64,000 nt of DNA, from NCBI GenBank assembly GCA_963575745.1, contig CAUYUJ010015849.1, positions 202,328 through 266,327 on the forward strand. Reading direction: 5' to 3'. The DNA comes from Prorocentrum cordatum. Its lineage: Eukaryota; Sar; Dinophyceae; Prorocentrales; Prorocentraceae. The notes under the pieces are model-generated. The model searched no databases, had not been told where the DNA came from, and saw nothing but the letters and a program-made list of their open reading frames with translations. How positions within the stretch are numbered: the first letter of the stretch is position 1; every line of letters starts with the position of its first letter. The translations under genes were made by a program, and so were the position numbers. Below are positions 63,110 to 64,000 of the stretch, piece by piece.

Positions 63110-64000
63110 CTCAAGCGTCAATCAATCAAGAAGGAACTTTCAAACGATATCGCGATTCTCCCTCCCCCAAAACAATGGAAATCCAAAGAGAGAGCGTGGT
63201 TTGTGAGTTTGGGGGAGCATGGCAACGCAAAAACTTGTTAGGAAAAACAGCGAGAGAGCGCGATTCCTGCACATATTCTCACGCAGTCCTGCGCGTGAGA
63301 ACGACTGTGAAATAACTTGTGAAGAAATGTCACGCGGGAACCGTTGTGGTTGTATCCCGGGGGCCAAGGGCACAGGTCGAGGACCAAGAGTTCCCCTGAT
63401 GAAAAAGGTGCGAGCCCCTGGAAGAACATTCAATAGAAAAACACCGAACGTGCACCGGACAAGGGGAGATAAACATGAATGCGTTCAACAAACTACTAGT
63501 CTACCCCCAGTGCACCACCAGCACAGCTCCCAAGACGGCCGCAAGACCCTCAAAGGCGACCCGAACACCGACCCCCGCGAAACCCACAGAACCCCCCAGA
63601 CAGCCCTGCTCGGAAGCCAACTACCACTGGCGTCAAATGTTGCAAATGAACTGCCATATTGGACTACTGCAACGGTCGGTCAACACCTTGGCAAGAGAAC
63701 TGTCACCAAACTTGTGCACCATGAAGAAAATTATGTAACGGGTTGCGGCGTTCCCGTGACTGTGGCCCTCCCTGGGACGAGACCAGTCTCATGCTATTGC
63801 GTAATGCGGGTGCCCCGGATTGCTGCCACGATATTGTGCTACAGCGATGGAAGAATATGTCGCCAGCGGCTGGATACTTTTTGGTCAACAGGCTCGTGAG
63901 GCGGGTCGAAAGCCGTCCGAACACTAGTCGGGCCGCGCCTAGGCAGCAGGAAAAGAAACGCAAGCGAAGCGAGCGGGCGGACAGCCACTCAGAAGGAGAG
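63110..64000. other. No feature recognised
   Basis: Frames on both strands, up to 226 codons on plus (63219-63899), lack recognisable motifs. I do not call a gene. Confidence 0.35.

Noticed and set aside
63219-63899. 226-codon plus-strand frame near the right edge
   Set aside because: No recognisable motif, ordinary length for chance in GC-rich DNA, and overlapping frames on both strands.

Overview
This window is eukaryotic nuclear DNA. It is GC-rich, carries few genes and is packed with satellites, minisatellites, microsatellites and nested mobile elements. The best guess for the host is a dinoflagellate, perhaps a high-GC lineage such as Prorocentrum. The main support is three sequences resembling the dinoflagellate spliced leader, two of them just ahead of open frames, plus one convincing GT...AG intron. 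The host assignment is moderate (about 0.5). I see no rRNA, tRNA or CRISPR array.

Layout. 1-23 kb is almost entirely repeats: a 63/126-bp array, a 40-bp array, GGGCGGGTCGGG arrays, a TGACCG hexanucleotide tract, CCAAGAGG/CTCTTGGG arrays, a 58-bp satellite interrupted by a 2.1-kb element that begins with a strong hairpin, CTC tracts and an 88-bp array. The only gene-like remnant there is a minus-strand frame with a zinc-ribbon motif near 7.2-7.9 kb. 24.4-29.9 kb holds a broken minus-strand superfamily 1 helicase of UPF1 type. A second helicase fragment lies at 59.2-60.8 kb on the same strand. 60.9-64 kb is again low-complexity and weakly repetitive DNA.

31-59 kb is a three-level nested structure that can be read from the sequence. 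A roughly 105-bp satellite (30.99-31.45 and 58.60-59.05 kb) is split in the middle of one unit by a head-to-tail array of four units of mostly 1.06-1.08 kb (31454-58595). The third of these units is split by a 22.8-kb element (34689-57464). Its empty site is preserved at the next unit junction (near 58520-58530). The element has a perfect 12-bp inverted repeat, at the extreme left end and about 18 bp inside the right end.

The 22.8-kb element looks like a large, recent Helitron-superfamily (Helentron/Helitron2-like) rolling-circle transposon. In order on the plus strand it carries: an endonuclease/exonuclease/phosphatase-fold protein; two unrecognised proteins whose 5' regions are copies of each other; an RPA-like OB-fold protein; a protein with four helicase-associated-type repeats, a C2H2 finger and a DUF6570-like domain; and Rep plus PIF1-type helicase. 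Rep keeps its HUH motif and its two tyrosines, and the helicase keeps motifs I to VI. The Rep frame is interrupted by a GT...AG intron that is almost entirely a 33-bp minisatellite.

The most unusual signal is a family of about 45-50 short hairpins found only inside this element and only in the plus orientation. They share a nearly invariant loop and core (consensus GGTGCTTCTCAGCCTGC) but have different, mutually complementary outer arms at each site. They occur both between genes and inside genes, where they are read in more than one frame. A second, 45-bp palindrome family is also confined to the element and is related to the intron minisatellite.
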